Under the pieces are notes generated by a model. The model did no database searches. It saw only the letters and a program-made list of their open reading frames with translations, and had not been told where the DNA came from. Of a stretch of DNA of 64,000 bases, positions 40,058 to 49,504 are shown one piece after another. The position numbers and the translations under genes are program-made. The DNA is from Micrococcus lacusdianchii. GTDB lineage: Bacteria > Actinomycetota > Actinomycetes > Actinomycetales > Micrococcaceae. Where the stretch lies: the NCBI RefSeq assembly GCF_023155805.1, contig NZ_JAKNUW010000009.1, forward strand, positions 47,372 through 111,371, read 5' to 3'. How positions within the stretch are numbered: the first letter of the stretch is position 1; each line of letters starts with the position of its first letter.

Positions 40058-41725
40058 TCAGTCTCCAGATCGGGGGGTCGCGGGGGTCGTCTCACCAGTG
40101 TCCGCCTGGGCGGCGGCCACCGGCCACATCTTCTCCATGGTCTCGCGCAGGGCCACGTGCTCCTCGCGCAGGCCGAACTCCTCACCGCGGGCCAGGAGTG
40201 CGTACTCCACCCGGGTGCGGCCGTCCGGATCGGTCCGCCCGCGCACCCACACGCGGCGGCGGCGGGTGAACAGGCTGATCGCGAGCCCGGCCAGGGCGGT
40301 GAGGGCGAAGAACCCGACGCCCCACTTCCCCGGGTCGTGGTGGATGTCCAGGCCGACGTAGCGGCGCACGCCGTCGAAGCTGATGGAGCCCTTGCCCTCG
40401 GGGAGCTCGTACGTCTCCCCCAGGCCCAGCCGGATGCCGCCGTTGGCGTTCGTGCGGCTGTTCAGCTCGGTGAGCGTGGACGTGTCCAGGACGTACACGT
40501 TCTGGGGCACGCCCGCGTCCAGGCCGAGGTCGCCGTGGTAGGAGTTCAGGATCAGCGCGGGGTTCAGCAGCTCGGGGTCCACGGAGATCTCGACGCCGGA
40601 GCCGGTGGGGTCGTCCGCCGCGGGCATGAACTGACCGACGAAGCCGAGCTGGTCCGGCCGCGCGTCGGGCACCTTGAGGACGGCCAGGGAGTTGAAGTTC
40701 TGGTCGGTGACGCGCGTGACCACGGGCCCCTGGAAGGCCACCTCCCCGTCACCGTCCCGGACGGTGACCACGGGCGCGTAGCCGTTGCCCACGAGGTACA
40801 CCTTGGCGCCGTCCACCTCGATCGGGTGGTTCACCTTGAGGATCCGCTCCTCGGGCTCGGCCCCGGCGCCCGCGCGGACCTGCATGACGGCCGTGTAGTC
40901 CAGGGGCTGGCCGTAGTGGGTGAGGGACTGGCGCTCGAACTCGGCCTCGAAGGACTCCAGGGTCAGGGAGAACGGCTGCAGGTCCTCGGCGTCGAAGTAC
41001 ATGCCGGGGGTGAAGGAGTCGTAGGAGACGAGGTTGTTGGCGAAGCCCTCCCCCTCCACGATGATCTTCTGCCCCGTGTACTTCGTCATGGAGCCGTAGG
41101 CCATGAACACGAGCACCCCGATCAGGGAGAGGTGGAACAGGATGTTCCCGATCTCGCGCAGGTAGCCGCGCTCGGCCCCGACGGAGGCGCCGCCCTCCTC
41201 CGGGCGGAACTGGACGCGGTAGCGCTTCTTCCTCAGCCACCCCTGGGCCTGACGGACGGCCTCCTCGGGCGCGGGTCCGCCGTCCTCCAGGACGACGACG
41301 CCGGACTCCGGCAGGCGACCCAGGTTCCGCGGGGTTCGTGCCGGGGGCTGCCGCAGGGCGCGGGCGTGCTTCACGGCGCGCGGGAGCACGCAGCCCACGA
41401 GCGAGATGAACAGCAGCAGGTAGATGGCCGAGAACCAGGCGGACGAGTAGACGTCGAAGAACTGGGCCCTGTCCAGGACCGGACCCCAGACGGGGTTGTC
41501 CTCGATCCACCGGTCCACGGCCTCGGGGCCGGCGCGGCGCTGGGGCACGAGCGAGCCGGGCACGGCGGCCACGGCCAGCAGCAGCAGGAGCAGCAGCGCG
41601 GTGCGCATGCTGGTCAGCTGCGTCCAGGCCCAGCGCAGCATGCCGCGCGCGCCGAGCGCGGGCAGGGCGACGTCGTCGCGCGCGCGGGCGCGGGTGGAGC
41701 CGGTGGGGGCGGGCTTCGTGCTCAC
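40058..41725 (-). CDS. resB: ResB cytochrome c biogenesis protein
   Basis: ResB is the partner of CcsB in exporting heme and joining it to apocytochrome c. It has an N-terminal pair of helices ([20 protein letters not shown], then [20 protein letters not shown]), a large extracytoplasmic domain (residues about 180-510) and a last helix near the C-terminus ([18 protein letters not shown]). Length is 555 aa. The start is taken as GTG at 41725, which overlaps the ccdA stop (GTGA). An ATG 15 bp upstream at 41740 is a possible alternative. It is expressed with ccdA and ccsB, so cytochrome maturation proteins are made together. Confidence 0.9.
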   Translation of the reverse strand: MSTKPAPTGSTRARARDDVALPALGARGMLRWAWTQLTSMRTALLLLLLLAVAAVPGSLVPQRRAGPEAVDRWIEDNPVWGPVLDRAQFFDVYSSAWFSAIYLLLFISLVGCVLPRAVKHARALRQPPARTPRNLGRLPESGVVVLEDGGPAPEEAVRQAQGWLRKKRYRVQFRPEEGGASVGAERGYLREIGNILFHLSLIGVLVFMAYGSMTKYTGQKIIVEGEGFANNLVSYDSFTPGMYFDAEDLQPFSLTLESFEAEFERQSLTHYGQPLDYTAVMQVRAGAGAEPEERILKVNHPIEVDGAKVYLVGNGYAPVVTVRDGDGEVAFQGPVVTRVTDQNFNSLAVLKVPDARPDQLGFVGQFMPAADDPTGSGVEISVDPELLNPALILNSYHGDLGLDAGVPQNVYVLDTSTLTELNSRTNANGGIRLGLGETYELPEGKGSISFDGVRRYVGLDIHHDPGKWGVGFFALTALAGLAISLFTRRRRVWVRGRTDPDGRTRVEYALLARGEEFGLREEHVALRETMEKMWPVAAAQADTGETTPATPRSGD

Positions 41726-42480
41726 AGGGGCATCACCCATTCGTTCTGGAACCAGGACTGCAGGCGGACCATCCACTCGGTCCACAGGCCGGTGACCATG
41801 GCCAGGCCGAGCAGGATCAGGACCGCGCCACCGCCCACCATGACGGCGCGGCGGTGCCGCCGGAAGAACCCGAGGGCGCGCATGCCGCGCTCGATCCCGA
41901 AGGAGATGAGCACGAACGGCAGACCCAGGCCCAGGCAGTACATCCCGGCCAGCAGGGCGGCGCGGGCCACGGCGGAGGAGTCCTGCGTGTAGGACAGGGC
42001 GAACACGGCCGCGAGCGTGGGACCGATGCACGGGGCCCAGCCGAGGCCGAACGTCATCCCGAGCAGGGGCGCCCCGGCCAGTCCGGCGGCGGGCCGCACG
42101 TGCAGCTTGCGCTCGGTCTGCAGTCCGCGCAGCCCGCCCATGAACACCACGCCCATGACGATCACGAGGACGCCGAGCAGCCGGGTCACCCAGGACAGGT
42201 CCCGCAGGATCCGGAACGCGAGCTCGGCGAAGAGGATGTTCATCACCATGACCACCGCGGTGAACCCGAGCACGAACAGGACGGCGCCGAGGACCACGCG
42301 GCCGCGCCGCGGCGTGTCGAGGGCGGCGCCGCCGAGGCCGGACACGTAGCCCAGATAGCCGGGCACGAGCGGCAGCACGCACGGGGAGAGGAAGGAGATC
42401 AGGCCGGCGAGCAGGGCGATGGGCGCGGCGGCCAGCAGCGAGCCGTCCAGCGCGATCTCCGCGAAGGGGTTGTCCTGCAT
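41722..42480 (-). CDS. ccdA: CcdA thiol-disulfide transporter
   Basis: CcdA carries reducing equivalents across the membrane to keep apocytochrome cysteines reduced. It has six membrane helices. The two redox cysteines lie in [19 protein letters not shown] (near residue 34) and [17 protein letters not shown]. Length is 252 aa. The ATG at 42480 is 11 bp after the TlpA gene's stop. Its stop overlaps the ResB start. It is coupled in the operon with a TlpA/ResA-type thioredoxin, the usual partner. Confidence 0.92.
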   Translation of the reverse strand: MQDNPFAEIALDGSLLAAAPIALLAGLISFLSPCVLPLVPGYLGYVSGLGGAALDTPRRGRVVLGAVLFVLGFTAVVMVMNILFAELAFRILRDLSWVTRLLGVLVIVMGVVFMGGLRGLQTERKLHVRPAAGLAGAPLLGMTFGLGWAPCIGPTLAAVFALSYTQDSSAVARAALLAGMYCLGLGLPFVLISFGIERGMRALGFFRRHRRAVMVGGGAVLILLGLAMVTGLWTEWMVRLQSWFQNEWVMPL

Positions 42481-42491
42481 CCGGGCGGGCC

Positions 42492-43103
42492 TCAGGACTC
42501 CGCGACCACGGTGTCCAGCAGGGCGGCGAGGGTGCCCTCCTGGACGGCGCCGAGGACGCGGGCGGCCACCCGGCCCTGCCGGTCGAGCACGAGGGTCGAG
42601 GGCACCGCCTGCGGGGGGACGTAGTCGGTCATAGCCAGCAGGACGTCCCCCGAGGCGTCCTCCACCGAGGGGTACGGGATGTCGAAGGTGCGCTCGAACG
42701 CCTGGGCCGTGGTGGCGGTGTCCCGGACGTTCACACCCAGGAAGCGCACGCCCTGCGGGGCGAACCGCTCGTGCAGCGACACCAGGTGGGGGGCCTCCAC
42801 GCGGCACGGGGCGCACGCGGCGTACCAGAAGTTCAACAGGGCGGGCTCGCCGCGCAGGTCCGCGCCGCTGACGGGGGTGCCGTCGAACAGCTCCGCGGTG
42901 AACCCCACCGGCGTGCCGCGCTCGGCCGGGGCGAACTCCGCCACGGAGCCGTCCCCGGCGATGTAGTTCTTCCCGCCGGCGTTGCCGGCCTGGCGCGCGA
43001 GGGAGTCGTCGCCGCCCGAGCAGGCGGCCAGCAGGGGGGCCAGGGAGGCCGCGGACAGTCCGGTGAGGACGACGCGGCGGGAGGGACGGGACGGAAGGGA
43101 CAT
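42492..43103 (-). CDS. TlpA/ResA-like thioredoxin lipoprotein
   Basis: This is a membrane-anchored thiol-disulfide oxidoreductase acting outside the cytoplasmic membrane. The N-terminus shows a twin-Arg-like start ([21 protein letters not shown]) with a lipobox Cys at about residue 28. The thioredoxin active site is C97-A-P-C100 in [29 protein letters not shown] and [17 protein letters not shown] are further TlpA blocks. Length is 203 aa. The ATG at 43103 has GGAAGGGA upstream. It is first in the cytochrome c maturation operon and would accept electrons from CcdA to reduce CxxCH motifs. Confidence 0.9.
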   Translation of the reverse strand: MSLPSRPSRRVVLTGLSAASLAPLLAACSGGDDSLARQAGNAGGKNYIAGDGSVAEFAPAERGTPVGFTAELFDGTPVSGADLRGEPALLNFWYAACAPCRVEAPHLVSLHERFAPQGVRFLGVNVRDTATTAQAFERTFDIPYPSVEDASGDVLLAMTDYVPPQAVPSTLVLDRQGRVAARVLGAVQEGTLAALLDTVVAES

Positions 43104-43162
43104 GACGCGGGCGCTCCGGGGACGGGGACGGCGGGGTGAGCAGGGTGGACGGGGTCTTCGCG

Positions 43163-43168
43163 AGTCTA
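43163..43168 (-). promoter_or_regulatory. -10 box (TAGACT) of the cytochrome c maturation operon
   Basis: TAGACT on the minus strand lies 59 bp before the TlpA gene's ATG, leaving a leader that includes the GGAAGGGA ribosome binding site. The -35 is weak. Confidence 0.4.
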
Positions 43169-43231
43169 CGCGGCGGGACTCCGCCTGATGGAACCCTGGG
43201 TGCCGCCGGAGACTCCCCCTCGGCACCGGAG

Positions 43232-43253
43232 GCCCCTCCCCCGTCGGAGGGGC
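43232..43253 (-). terminator. Terminator after the histidine phosphatase gene
   Basis: An 8-bp stem of GCCCCTCC type (43232-43239 with 43246-43253) has a 6-nt loop. It starts 6 bp beyond the stop at 43260. Confidence 0.65.
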
Positions 43254-43259
43254 GGACGC

Positions 43260-43934
43260 TCAGGCCCCGGGCAGGGAGGAGGCGTCCTTGAGCAGCGCGC
43301 GGTTGGGCTCGTGGTACTCGACGCGCGGCAGGGCCCGGCCCTCCTCGTAGACCAACGAGGTCACGGAGGTCAGCGAGCACTCCCGCGAGCGCGGGTCGTG
43401 GGCCAGCGGACGCCCCTCCACGGCCAGGCGGGTGACCCAGATGGGCAGCTGGTGGGACACCAGGACGGCCTCCGCACCGGGCCCGCCGGCCTCGAGCGCC
43501 TCGTCCTTGACCCGGTCCGCGGTCGCGAGCATGCGGGCGGCCTGCTGCCGGTAGGGCTCGCCCCACGAGGGGGTCAGGGGGTTGCGCAGCAGCGGCCACA
43601 GCCGCGGGGAGCGCTTGAGCGTGGCGGCGACGTCGGACATCCCCTCGAAGGCGTTCTCCGCCTCGATCACGTCCGCCTCGGTGCGCAGCGGCCGGTCCAG
43701 GGCCTCGGCGATCGGGGCGGCGGTCTGCTGGGCGCGCAGCAGCGGGGAGGCGGCCACGATCTCCGGCCGACGGCCCTGCTCGTCCGCCCGGCGCGCGAAC
43801 CACGCGGCCACGTCCACGGCCATGCGCCGGCCCAGCTCGGACAGGCCGAAGCCGTCCAGGCGGCCGTAGAGCACGCGCTCCGGGTTGTGGACTTCTCCGT
43901 GGCGGACGAGGTGCACCGTGGCGAGGGTCTGCAT
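43260..43934 (-). CDS. Histidine phosphatase (phosphoglycerate mutase-like)
   Basis: This branch-1 histidine phosphatase dephosphorylates small metabolites or lipids; actinobacterial members next to cytochrome c genes are common but their substrates are not settled. The phospho-His motif is [18 protein letters not shown] (residues 8-25). A second conserved His lies in [14 protein letters not shown]. Length is 224 aa. The start ATG at 43934 has AAGACT, a degraded -10 box, 6 nt upstream. It is separated from the TlpA operon by its own terminator. A true glycolytic mutase is unlikely, since the sequence lacks its longer conserved regions. Confidence 0.82.
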   Translation of the reverse strand: MQTLATVHLVRHGEVHNPERVLYGRLDGFGLSELGRRMAVDVAAWFARRADEQGRRPEIVAASPLLRAQQTAAPIAEALDRPLRTEADVIEAENAFEGMSDVAATLKRSPRLWPLLRNPLTPSWGEPYRQQAARMLATADRVKDEALEAGGPGAEAVLVSHQLPIWVTRLAVEGRPLAHDPRSRECSLTSVTSLVYEEGRALPRVEYHEPNRALLKDASSLPGA

Positions 43935-43999
43935 GGGCCCAGTCTTCCAGACCGCCCCGCCCGGTACCGTGGGCGCCAGAGCACCGACCGAGGAGGACC

Positions 44000-44725
44000 A
44001 TGTCCGGCACGCCCCAGCACGACCCCCGCGACCGCAGCCCCTACGGCGCCGACCCGCACGCCGGGTCCGCGCCCCGCTGGCCGGACGCGGACGCCCAGAG
44101 CCCCTACGGCCGTCCCCCGGTCGACGCCGGCGCGCCCGGGGCCCAGGCCCCGCAGTGGACCGGGGTGCCCGGGCAGCAGCCGGGTCAGGAGGCCCTCCCG
44201 CAGTGGTCCGGGCACCCGGCGCCCGCGACGCCGCGCCGCCCGGGCTCCATCACGGCCGCCTTCTGGCTCATCCTCTCGGCCGGGTCCCTGTTCCTGCTCA
44301 CCACGCTGCTGGCCGGGCTGTCCCTGCTCACCGAGCCCGGCCGCCAGGCGCTCACCCAGGCGATGGAGCAGTCCTATCGGGACGTGGGCCTGACCGACGC
44401 CCAGATCCAGCAGTACCGGGAGCTCGTCCCCACCCTCCTGCCGGTGATGACGGGGGTGACCATCGCCCTGGGCGTGCTGGCCTTCCTCGTCTACCTGTGG
44501 ATCGCCCTCAAGATCCGCGGCGGCTCGCGCGCGGCCCGCACGGTCGGCACCGTGCTCGCGGTGCTCTCCGTGCTGATGCTGGCTGTCAACCTCGTCCTCG
44601 GGTCGTTCAACCCGCTCGAGCTGCTGTGGGTGGCCCTCGGCGCGGTCGGCGTCGGGATGGCCTACCGCAAGGACGCCACCGAGTACCTGCGGCTCAAGGC
44701 CTGGGAGCGCGCCGCCCGCCGCTGA
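44000..44725 (+). CDS. Hypothetical membrane protein with Pro/Gln-rich N-terminal tail
   Basis: I do not recognise this protein. The first 75 residues are disordered and rich in Pro, Gln, Gly and Asp ([20 protein letters not shown]). Three or four membrane helices follow: [58 protein letters not shown] and [17 protein letters not shown]. The soluble loop between helices 1 and 2 contains [21 protein letters not shown]. Length is 241 aa. GAGGAGG upstream of the ATG at 44000 sets the start. The layout is common among actinobacterial membrane proteins of unknown role. Confidence 0.7.
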   Translation: MSGTPQHDPRDRSPYGADPHAGSAPRWPDADAQSPYGRPPVDAGAPGAQAPQWTGVPGQQPGQEALPQWSGHPAPATPRRPGSITAAFWLILSAGSLFLLTTLLAGLSLLTEPGRQALTQAMEQSYRDVGLTDAQIQQYRELVPTLLPVMTGVTIALGVLAFLVYLWIALKIRGGSRAARTVGTVLAVLSVLMLAVNLVLGSFNPLELLWVALGAVGVGMAYRKDATEYLRLKAWERAARR

Positions 44726-44743
44726 CGGGCGCGACCGCCGGCC

Positions 44744-45013
44744 TCAGGACCGCGGCGCGTCGAGCAGGCGGGCGAGCCGGGCGGGGTCCACGCGCCAGAA
44801 GTCGCGCTGGACCCCGTCCACGAACAGGACCGGGACCTCCTCCGCGTAGGCCTCCAGCAGGTCCGGGTGGGCGGCGCCGTCGACCCTCTCCCACGCCTGC
44901 CCCCGCGGGGCGCACACCCCCTCGACGGCGGACTCGGCGTCCGCGCAGAGGTGACATCCCGGCTTCACCAGAAGCTGGACGCGGGCGTCGGAGGCGGGGG
45001 GCGCGGGGAGCAT
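44744..45013 (-). CDS. Glutaredoxin-like protein
   Basis: This is a small thioredoxin-fold protein of 89 residues. The redox motif C-H-L-C is in LVKPGCHLCADAE (about residues 15-27), and the cis-Pro region is EEVPVLFVDGVQRDFWRVDP. The family is widespread in actinobacteria and binds or shuttles disulfides; its partners are not known. The ATG at 45013 has TAGGAT 6 nt upstream (leaderless). It converges on the 44000 membrane protein gene. A role in glutathione metabolism is unlikely, because actinobacteria use mycothiol; mycoredoxin-like activity is possible. Confidence 0.85.
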   Translation of the reverse strand: MLPAPPASDARVQLLVKPGCHLCADAESAVEGVCAPRGQAWERVDGAAHPDLLEAYAEEVPVLFVDGVQRDFWRVDPARLARLLDAPRS

Positions 45014-45019
45014 GCGGCC

Positions 45020-45025
45020 ATCCTA
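45020..45025 (-). promoter_or_regulatory. -10 box (TAGGAT), leaderless glutaredoxin gene
   Basis: TAGGAT on the minus strand lies 6 nt before the ATG at 45013. Confidence 0.5.
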
Positions 45026-45072
45026 GGCCTGCTCCCCCGCCCGACGGCGGCGCCCCTGCGCCCCGGACACAC

Positions 45073-45112
45073 GACGTGGCCGTCCGCCCCGATGGGGGCG
45101 GACGGCCACGTC
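45073..45112 (-). terminator. Terminator after bS22
   Basis: A perfect 18-bp stem (45073-45090 with 45095-45112) has a 4-nt loop. It lies 22 bp past the bS22 stop. Confidence 0.9.
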
Positions 45113-45134
45113 GGTCGCTCTCAGGGAGCGGGCG

Positions 45135-45233
45135 TCACTTCTTGTTGCGACGCTGGTGGCGGGTCTTGCGAAGCAGCTTGCGGTGCTTCTTCTTCGCCAT
45201 GCGCTTGCGGCGCTTCTTGATGACAGATCCCAT
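45135..45233 (-). CDS. 30S ribosomal protein bS22 (AURKAIP1/COX24-type)
   Basis: This 32-residue, almost wholly basic peptide matches the actinobacterial small-subunit protein bS22, first seen in mycobacterial ribosome structures near the decoding centre. The whole product is composed of K/R-rich text such as VIKKRRKRMAKKKHRK and ends in RNKK. The ATG at 45233 has AAGGAG upstream at good spacing. It has its own strong terminator and apparently its own promoter, as expected of a highly expressed ribosomal gene. It is easy to miss because of its size. Confidence 0.88.
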   Translation of the reverse strand: MGSVIKKRRKRMAKKKHRKLLRKTRHQRRNKK

Positions 45234-45301
45234 GGGGACTCCTTCGTCGGGGTGAGGGTCGGCGGGGCGTGGGGACCGCGGATGTCCGGGTCCTCCGGTC
45301 A

Positions 45302-45345
45302 CGCCGACCCGCATTCCACCGGGTGTGGAACGCCTGAAAACGTTC
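45302..45345 (-). promoter_or_regulatory. Candidate bS22 promoter with an internal palindrome
   Basis: On the minus strand TTTTCA and TGGAAT stand 16 bp apart, a plausible -35/-10 pair about 80-110 bp before bS22. The same bases contain the inverted repeat TTCCAC / GTGGAA (45314-45319, 45325-45330), which could be an operator. Confidence is low. Confidence 0.3.
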
Positions 45346-45408
45346 CCGGCCACACTACCGGTCGCCGCGGGCCCGCGTCGAACCGCGGCCTCGACCGGCC
45401 CGGGGCCG

Positions 45409-46665
45409 TCAGTCGAACCAGGGGTCGAGCCCGTGCAGGGGGAAGACCTCGCGGCGGGTGGCCATGACGGTCTGGTCCACGGGGTCGGCGGGGTCGTAGC
45501 CCACCTCCCACGAGCGCCACCACACGTCCGCGTCCTCGCCCATGACGGCGGGGATGCGCTCCTCGTCATCGCCCACGAACAGGGACATGTCCCCCGTGAG
45601 GTCCTCCTCGCCCAGACGCCGCACGTGCTCTCGCCAGGCCTCAGGGATCGGCGTGGACAGCGGCACCGGCTGGCCGGTGACGACGCCGACCAGGTGCGTC
45701 CACGCGCGCGGCACCACGCGCAGCGGGTTGTAGCCGCCGCCGCCGGTGGCCACCCACCGGCCGTGGGCGAACCGGTCAGCCCAGTCGCCGAGGTCGAAGG
45801 CCAGCTGGCGCTGACCGTCCACGGACAGGCGAAGGTCCGCCAGGGGGTCCGTCGCGTGCGAGTCGCAGCCGTGCTGGGTGACGAGCACGTCCGGGGCGAA
45901 CGCCTCGAGCAGCTGCGGGACCACGGCGTGGGCGGCCCGCAGGAAGCCGGCGTCGCCGGTGCGCGGGGGCAGGGCCACGTTCACCGCGGTGCCGGCCGCG
46001 TCCGGGCCGCCGGTCTCGTTGGCGAAGCCGGTGCCGGGGAACAGGCTGATGCCCGTCTCATGCAGGGAGATCGTCATGACGCGGGGGTCGTCGTAGAAGA
46101 TCGCCTGCGTGCCGTCCCCGTGGTGGGCGTCCACGTCCACGTAGGCCACGCGCTCGGCGCCCAGGTCCAACAGGCGCTGGATCGCCAGGGCGCAGTCGTT
46201 GTAGATGCAGAACCCGGAGGCCCTGTCCCGCGCCGCGTGGTGCATGCCGCCGGAGAAGTTCACGGCGCGCGTCACCTCTCCGGACCAGACGGCCTCGGCG
46301 GCGGCGCGGGTGCCGCCGGCGATCCGCGCCGCGGACTCGTGCAGGTCGGGGAACGTGGGGCAGTCCTCGGAGCCCAGACCGTGCGCCTCGTCCACGGCGG
46401 CGTCCTCGCGCGACGCGGCCCGCACGGCCTCGATGAACTCCGGGGAGTGGACCGTCGCCAGCTCCTCGTCCGTGGCCACGGGGGGCTGGAGGACGCGCAC
46501 GTGCTCCGCGTCCAGCAGGCCGAGGGCATCCGAGAGCCGGTGCGTCAGGTCCAGGCGCAGCGGCGCCATCGGGTGGTGCGCGCTGAAGCGGTACTTCAGC
46601 AGGCTGGGATCCCACACCACTGCGGTGGGTGCAGGCTGGACGGTGTCGGACGTGGCTGCGGTCAC
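45409..46665 (-). CDS. Histone deacetylase/AcuC-family hydrolase
   Basis: This is a zinc-dependent deacetylase of the HDAC/AcuC/acetylpolyamine amidohydrolase superfamily. The catalytic His pair GGMHHA, the metal-binding DVDAHHGDGTQ and the Tyr-bearing C-terminal GGGGYNPLRVVPRAW are all present. AcuC-type proteins deacetylate acetyl-CoA synthetase. Length is 418 aa. The start is GTG at 46665, with a TACCCT -10 box 5 nt upstream. It is a single gene, divergent from the Ktr genes. Substrate in this organism is not shown. A polyamine deacetylase role cannot be excluded. Confidence 0.9.
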   Translation of the reverse strand: MTAATSDTVQPAPTAVVWDPSLLKYRFSAHHPMAPLRLDLTHRLSDALGLLDAEHVRVLQPPVATDEELATVHSPEFIEAVRAASREDAAVDEAHGLGSEDCPTFPDLHESAARIAGGTRAAAEAVWSGEVTRAVNFSGGMHHAARDRASGFCIYNDCALAIQRLLDLGAERVAYVDVDAHHGDGTQAIFYDDPRVMTISLHETGISLFPGTGFANETGGPDAAGTAVNVALPPRTGDAGFLRAAHAVVPQLLEAFAPDVLVTQHGCDSHATDPLADLRLSVDGQRQLAFDLGDWADRFAHGRWVATGGGGYNPLRVVPRAWTHLVGVVTGQPVPLSTPIPEAWREHVRRLGEEDLTGDMSLFVGDDEERIPAVMGEDADVWWRSWEVGYDPADPVDQTVMATRREVFPLHGLDPWFD

Positions 46666-46670
46666 GCTCC

Positions 46671-46676
46671 AGGGTA
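46671..46676 (-). promoter_or_regulatory. -10 box (TACCCT), leaderless deacetylase gene
   Basis: TACCCT on the minus strand lies 5 nt before the GTG start at 46665. Confidence 0.45.
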
Positions 46677-46842
46677 GATCCGTCCACCGCCCCGGGGGCA
46701 ACCCGGCGCCGGATGGGTCCCCTCCGAGACGCGCGGCGCCACGACGCCGCGGCCCGGGCCCCGCGCCCCGGGGGATACTGGATCCGGCCCGCCGGGCCGA
46801 GACGGGGCCCCGCCCCGGCGACCACCCATCAGGAGGATCTCC

Positions 46843-48225
46843 ATGGCCCCCGCCCCCGCGTCCGCGCTCCGGCGCGCGAGCGGCGCGGTGACCGCCGTCG
46901 CTGCCGGCTCCCCCGCCCGCGCGGCCCTGTCCGCCTTCGCCCTCGGAGCCCTGCTCTTCACGGCGCTGCTGACGCTGCCCATCGCCGCGGCGGACGGGCG
47001 CGCCACGCCCCTGCACGACGCGATGTTCACCGCCGTCTCCGCGTTCTCCGTGACAGGGCTGACCACGGTGGACACCTCCACCCACTGGTCGTTCTGGGGG
47101 CACCTGATCCTGCTGGCCGCGATGCAGATCGGCGGCCTGGGCATCCTGTCCATGGCCTCCCTGCTGACCCTCGCCGTGTCCCGGCACCTCGGCCTGCGCA
47201 CCAAGCTCGCCACTCAGGAGGCCGGCATGACCACCGGCAACATGGGCGAGGTGGGCCGGCTGCTGCGGGTCGTGGTGGTCACCGTGCTCACGTGCGAGGC
47301 CGCGCTGGCGGTGGTCCTCGTGCCGCAGTTCGCGGGGCTCTCCGGCTCCTGGGCCACGGGCCTGTGGCAGGGCGTCTTCTACTCGGTGAGCGCGTTCAAC
47401 AATGCCGGCTTCGCCCTGCACGCCGGCGGCGGCATCGCGGAGCTCGCGGGGCAGCCGGTGATCGTCACCGTGATCGCGGTCGGCGTGTTCGCCGGCGCCC
47501 TGGGCTTCCCCGTGGTGATGGTGCTGCTGGACAAGGGCTGGCGGTTCCGCTCCTGGAACCTGCACACCAAGCTCACCGTGGAGGTGACCGTCCTCCTGCT
47601 GGTGCTCGGCGCCGTCGGCCTTTTCCTCTTCGAGGCGGACAACCCGGCCACGCACGGGGGCATGGGGGTGGGTCAGCGCATCGCGCACGCGCTGTTCGGC
47701 TCCGTGATGACGCGCTCGGGCGGGTTCGCGATCGACGACACCGACAGCCACAGCCCCGAGTCCCTGCTGCTGATGGACGCCCTCATGTTCGTGGGCGGCG
47801 GGTCGGCCTCCACCGCCGGCGGCATCAAGGTGACGACGCTGGCCGTGATGTTCCTGGCCATCGTGGCCGAGGCCCGCGGTGACAAGGAGGTCACGGTGCA
47901 CGGCCGCACGATCTCCCAGGAGACCCTCCGCGTGGCCATCTCCGTGCTGGCCCTGGGGTCGACGCTCGTGCTGCTGGCCACGATCGTCCTCGTCTCCATC
48001 ACCGGCGAGTCCCTGCAGCGGCCCCTGTTCGAGGTGATCTCCGCGTTCGGCACCTGCGGGCTGTCCGTGGGGGTGTCCGCCGAGGCGCCGCCGGCCGGGA
48101 AGTACCTGCTGACCGCCCTGATGTTCGCCGGGCGCGTTGGTACGATCACGTTCGCCGCGGCCCTGGCCCTGCGCCAGCGCCGCGTGCTCTACCGCTACCC
48201 CGTCGAGAGGCCGATCCTTGGCTGA
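46843..48225 (+). CDS. ktrB: KtrB/TrkH-type potassium channel subunit
   Basis: KtrB forms the potassium-conducting membrane subunit. Four M1-P-M2 repeats are seen, each with a filter Gly: VTGLTTVDT, FNNAGFALH, TRSGGFAIDD and GTCGLSVGV. Ten or so membrane helices are present. Length is 460 aa. The ATG at 46843 follows AGGAGGA. Its stop overlaps the following gene, which encodes the regulatory RCK subunit, so the two make a KtrAB system. Sodium-dependent, osmotically regulated uptake is the usual role of such systems. Confidence 0.93.
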   Translation: MAPAPASALRRASGAVTAVAAGSPARAALSAFALGALLFTALLTLPIAAADGRATPLHDAMFTAVSAFSVTGLTTVDTSTHWSFWGHLILLAAMQIGGLGILSMASLLTLAVSRHLGLRTKLATQEAGMTTGNMGEVGRLLRVVVVTVLTCEAALAVVLVPQFAGLSGSWATGLWQGVFYSVSAFNNAGFALHAGGGIAELAGQPVIVTVIAVGVFAGALGFPVVMVLLDKGWRFRSWNLHTKLTVEVTVLLLVLGAVGLFLFEADNPATHGGMGVGQRIAHALFGSVMTRSGGFAIDDTDSHSPESLLLMDALMFVGGGSASTAGGIKVTTLAVMFLAIVAEARGDKEVTVHGRTISQETLRVAISVLALGSTLVLLATIVLVSITGESLQRPLFEVISAFGTCGLSVGVSAEAPPAGKYLLTALMFAGRVGTITFAAALALRQRRVLYRYPVERPILG

Positions 48226-48892
48226 CCAGCAGCGCATCGATCCGAACGCACCCGTGCTCGTGATCGGCCTCGGGCGCTTCGGCGCCGCCACGGCCGAGGA
48301 GCTCGTCGCACAGGGCCGCGAGGTGCTCGCCGTCGAGCGGGACCCCGTCCTCGTGCAGCGCTTCGCGCCCGTCCTCACCCACATCGTGGAGGCGGACGCC
48401 ACGGACCCGGAGGCCCTGCGCCAGCTGGGCGCGCAGGACTTCGCGATGGCCGTGGTGGGCGTGGGCACCTCGATCGAGGCGTCCGTGCTGATCACCGCCA
48501 ACCTCGTGGACCTGGAGATCCCCCACATCTGGGTCAAGGCCATCTCCGACGCGCACGGCACGATCCTGCAGCGGATCGGCGCGCAGCACATCATCTTCCC
48601 GGAGAAGGACGCCGGGGTGCGTGCGGCGCACCTGGTGAACGGGCGCATGCTGGACTTCATCGAGTTCGACGACGACTTCGCCATCGTGAAGATGTTCCCG
48701 CCGTCCGAGACGGTGGGCTTCACCCTGGCCGAGTCGGATGTGCGCCGGAAGTACGGCGTGACGATCGTGGGGGTGAAGACCCCCGGCGAGGACTTCACCT
48801 ACGCCCGCGCAGACACCCGGGTGGGCCCGCGCGACACCCTGATCGTCTCCGGCCACACGGACCTGATCGACCGGTTCGCCGCGCGGCCCTGA
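48218..48892 (+). CDS. ktrA: KtrA/TrkA-type RCK subunit
   Basis: KtrA is the cytoplasmic gating ring of the potassium channel, binding nucleotides. The Rossmann motif VIGLGRFGAATAEELV spans residues 15-30, followed by the acidic strand end AVERD. A TrkA-C domain is at about residues 140-220 (FTLAESDVRRKYGVTIVGVK). Length is 224 aa. The start is TTG at 48218 with GAGAGG upstream at 7 nt; no ATG or GTG would fit. It overlaps ktrB's stop by 8 bp, so it is translationally coupled. The 3' end may overlap the VanZ-like pseudogene. Confidence 0.92.
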   Translation: MADQQRIDPNAPVLVIGLGRFGAATAEELVAQGREVLAVERDPVLVQRFAPVLTHIVEADATDPEALRQLGAQDFAMAVVGVGTSIEASVLITANLVDLEIPHIWVKAISDAHGTILQRIGAQHIIFPEKDAGVRAAHLVNGRMLDFIEFDDDFAIVKMFPPSETVGFTLAESDVRRKYGVTIVGVKTPGEDFTYARADTRVGPRDTLIVSGHTDLIDRFAARP

Positions 48893-49448
48893 GGCCGGGA
48901 GCCGGGGAGGCGGTCACCCGCCGGGATAGGGCGACGACGGCGGCACCCGCCGCCCCACCGAGCAGTGCGGCCAGGACATCGTCGACTGTTGCCGCCCGCC
49001 CGCTGTTCCCAAGCCACTGCGCCGCCTCGATCGCGAGGGCGAGGGCGCCGCAGGCCAGGGCGGTCCTCCGAACGCCCCACGCTCAGGTCGCCGCGATCAG
49101 CACGCCGCCAACCCCGAACATCGCCACGTTCGCCAACCGTTCCAGGACGGCGATCCCGCCCAGGCCCGGTCCTTCGGTGAGCACGGCGCGGAACGGGATC
49201 AGGTCCGCGCGGGGCCGTCCGTCGTCGAGCCCGGACACCCCGGCCGAGACGACTCCGGGCAGAAGTGTCAGCAGGAGCATCCCCGAGAGCCAGCAGCCGA
49301 GGAGCCACAGGGCCGCCACCCGGCCTGCGGGCCAGGCGGCCACAGTCACGCTCCGACTCCGAAGTATCAGCACGCCGGCGCCCCAGAGGGCGGCCACGAC
49401 GGCCAGCAGCGGGGCGAGATTGAGGAGGGCGTGGATCCAGGAGCGCAT
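48795..49448 (-). pseudogene. VanZ-family membrane protein broken by an in-frame TGA
   Basis: VanZ-like proteins are small membrane proteins of the cell envelope. The N-terminal portion from the ATG at 49448 runs 121 residues to TGA at 49083-49085 (membrane text such as LAPLLAVVAALWGAGVLIL and ADLIPFRAV, a typical VanZ motif). The same frame continues without indel as AWGVRRTALACGALALAIEAAQ, with the family's conserved Glu and Gln, then AATVDDVLAALLGG. Thus a single nonsense codon divides an otherwise normal VanZ of about 184 residues. Without the stop the frame would run on to TGA at 48795, overlapping ktrA. The promoter TAGCAT lies 6 nt upstream of the start. Confidence 0.8.
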
Positions 49449-49504
49449 GGGGGGATGCTAACGGGCAGCACAGCGTGCTCGCCGTCTCCCTCGATCGTGG
49501 GGGC

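Noticed and set aside
46666..48798. In-frame extension of the deacetylase to 1129 residues
   Set aside because: The extension is antisense to ktrB and ktrA; the true GTG is at 46665 behind a -10 box.
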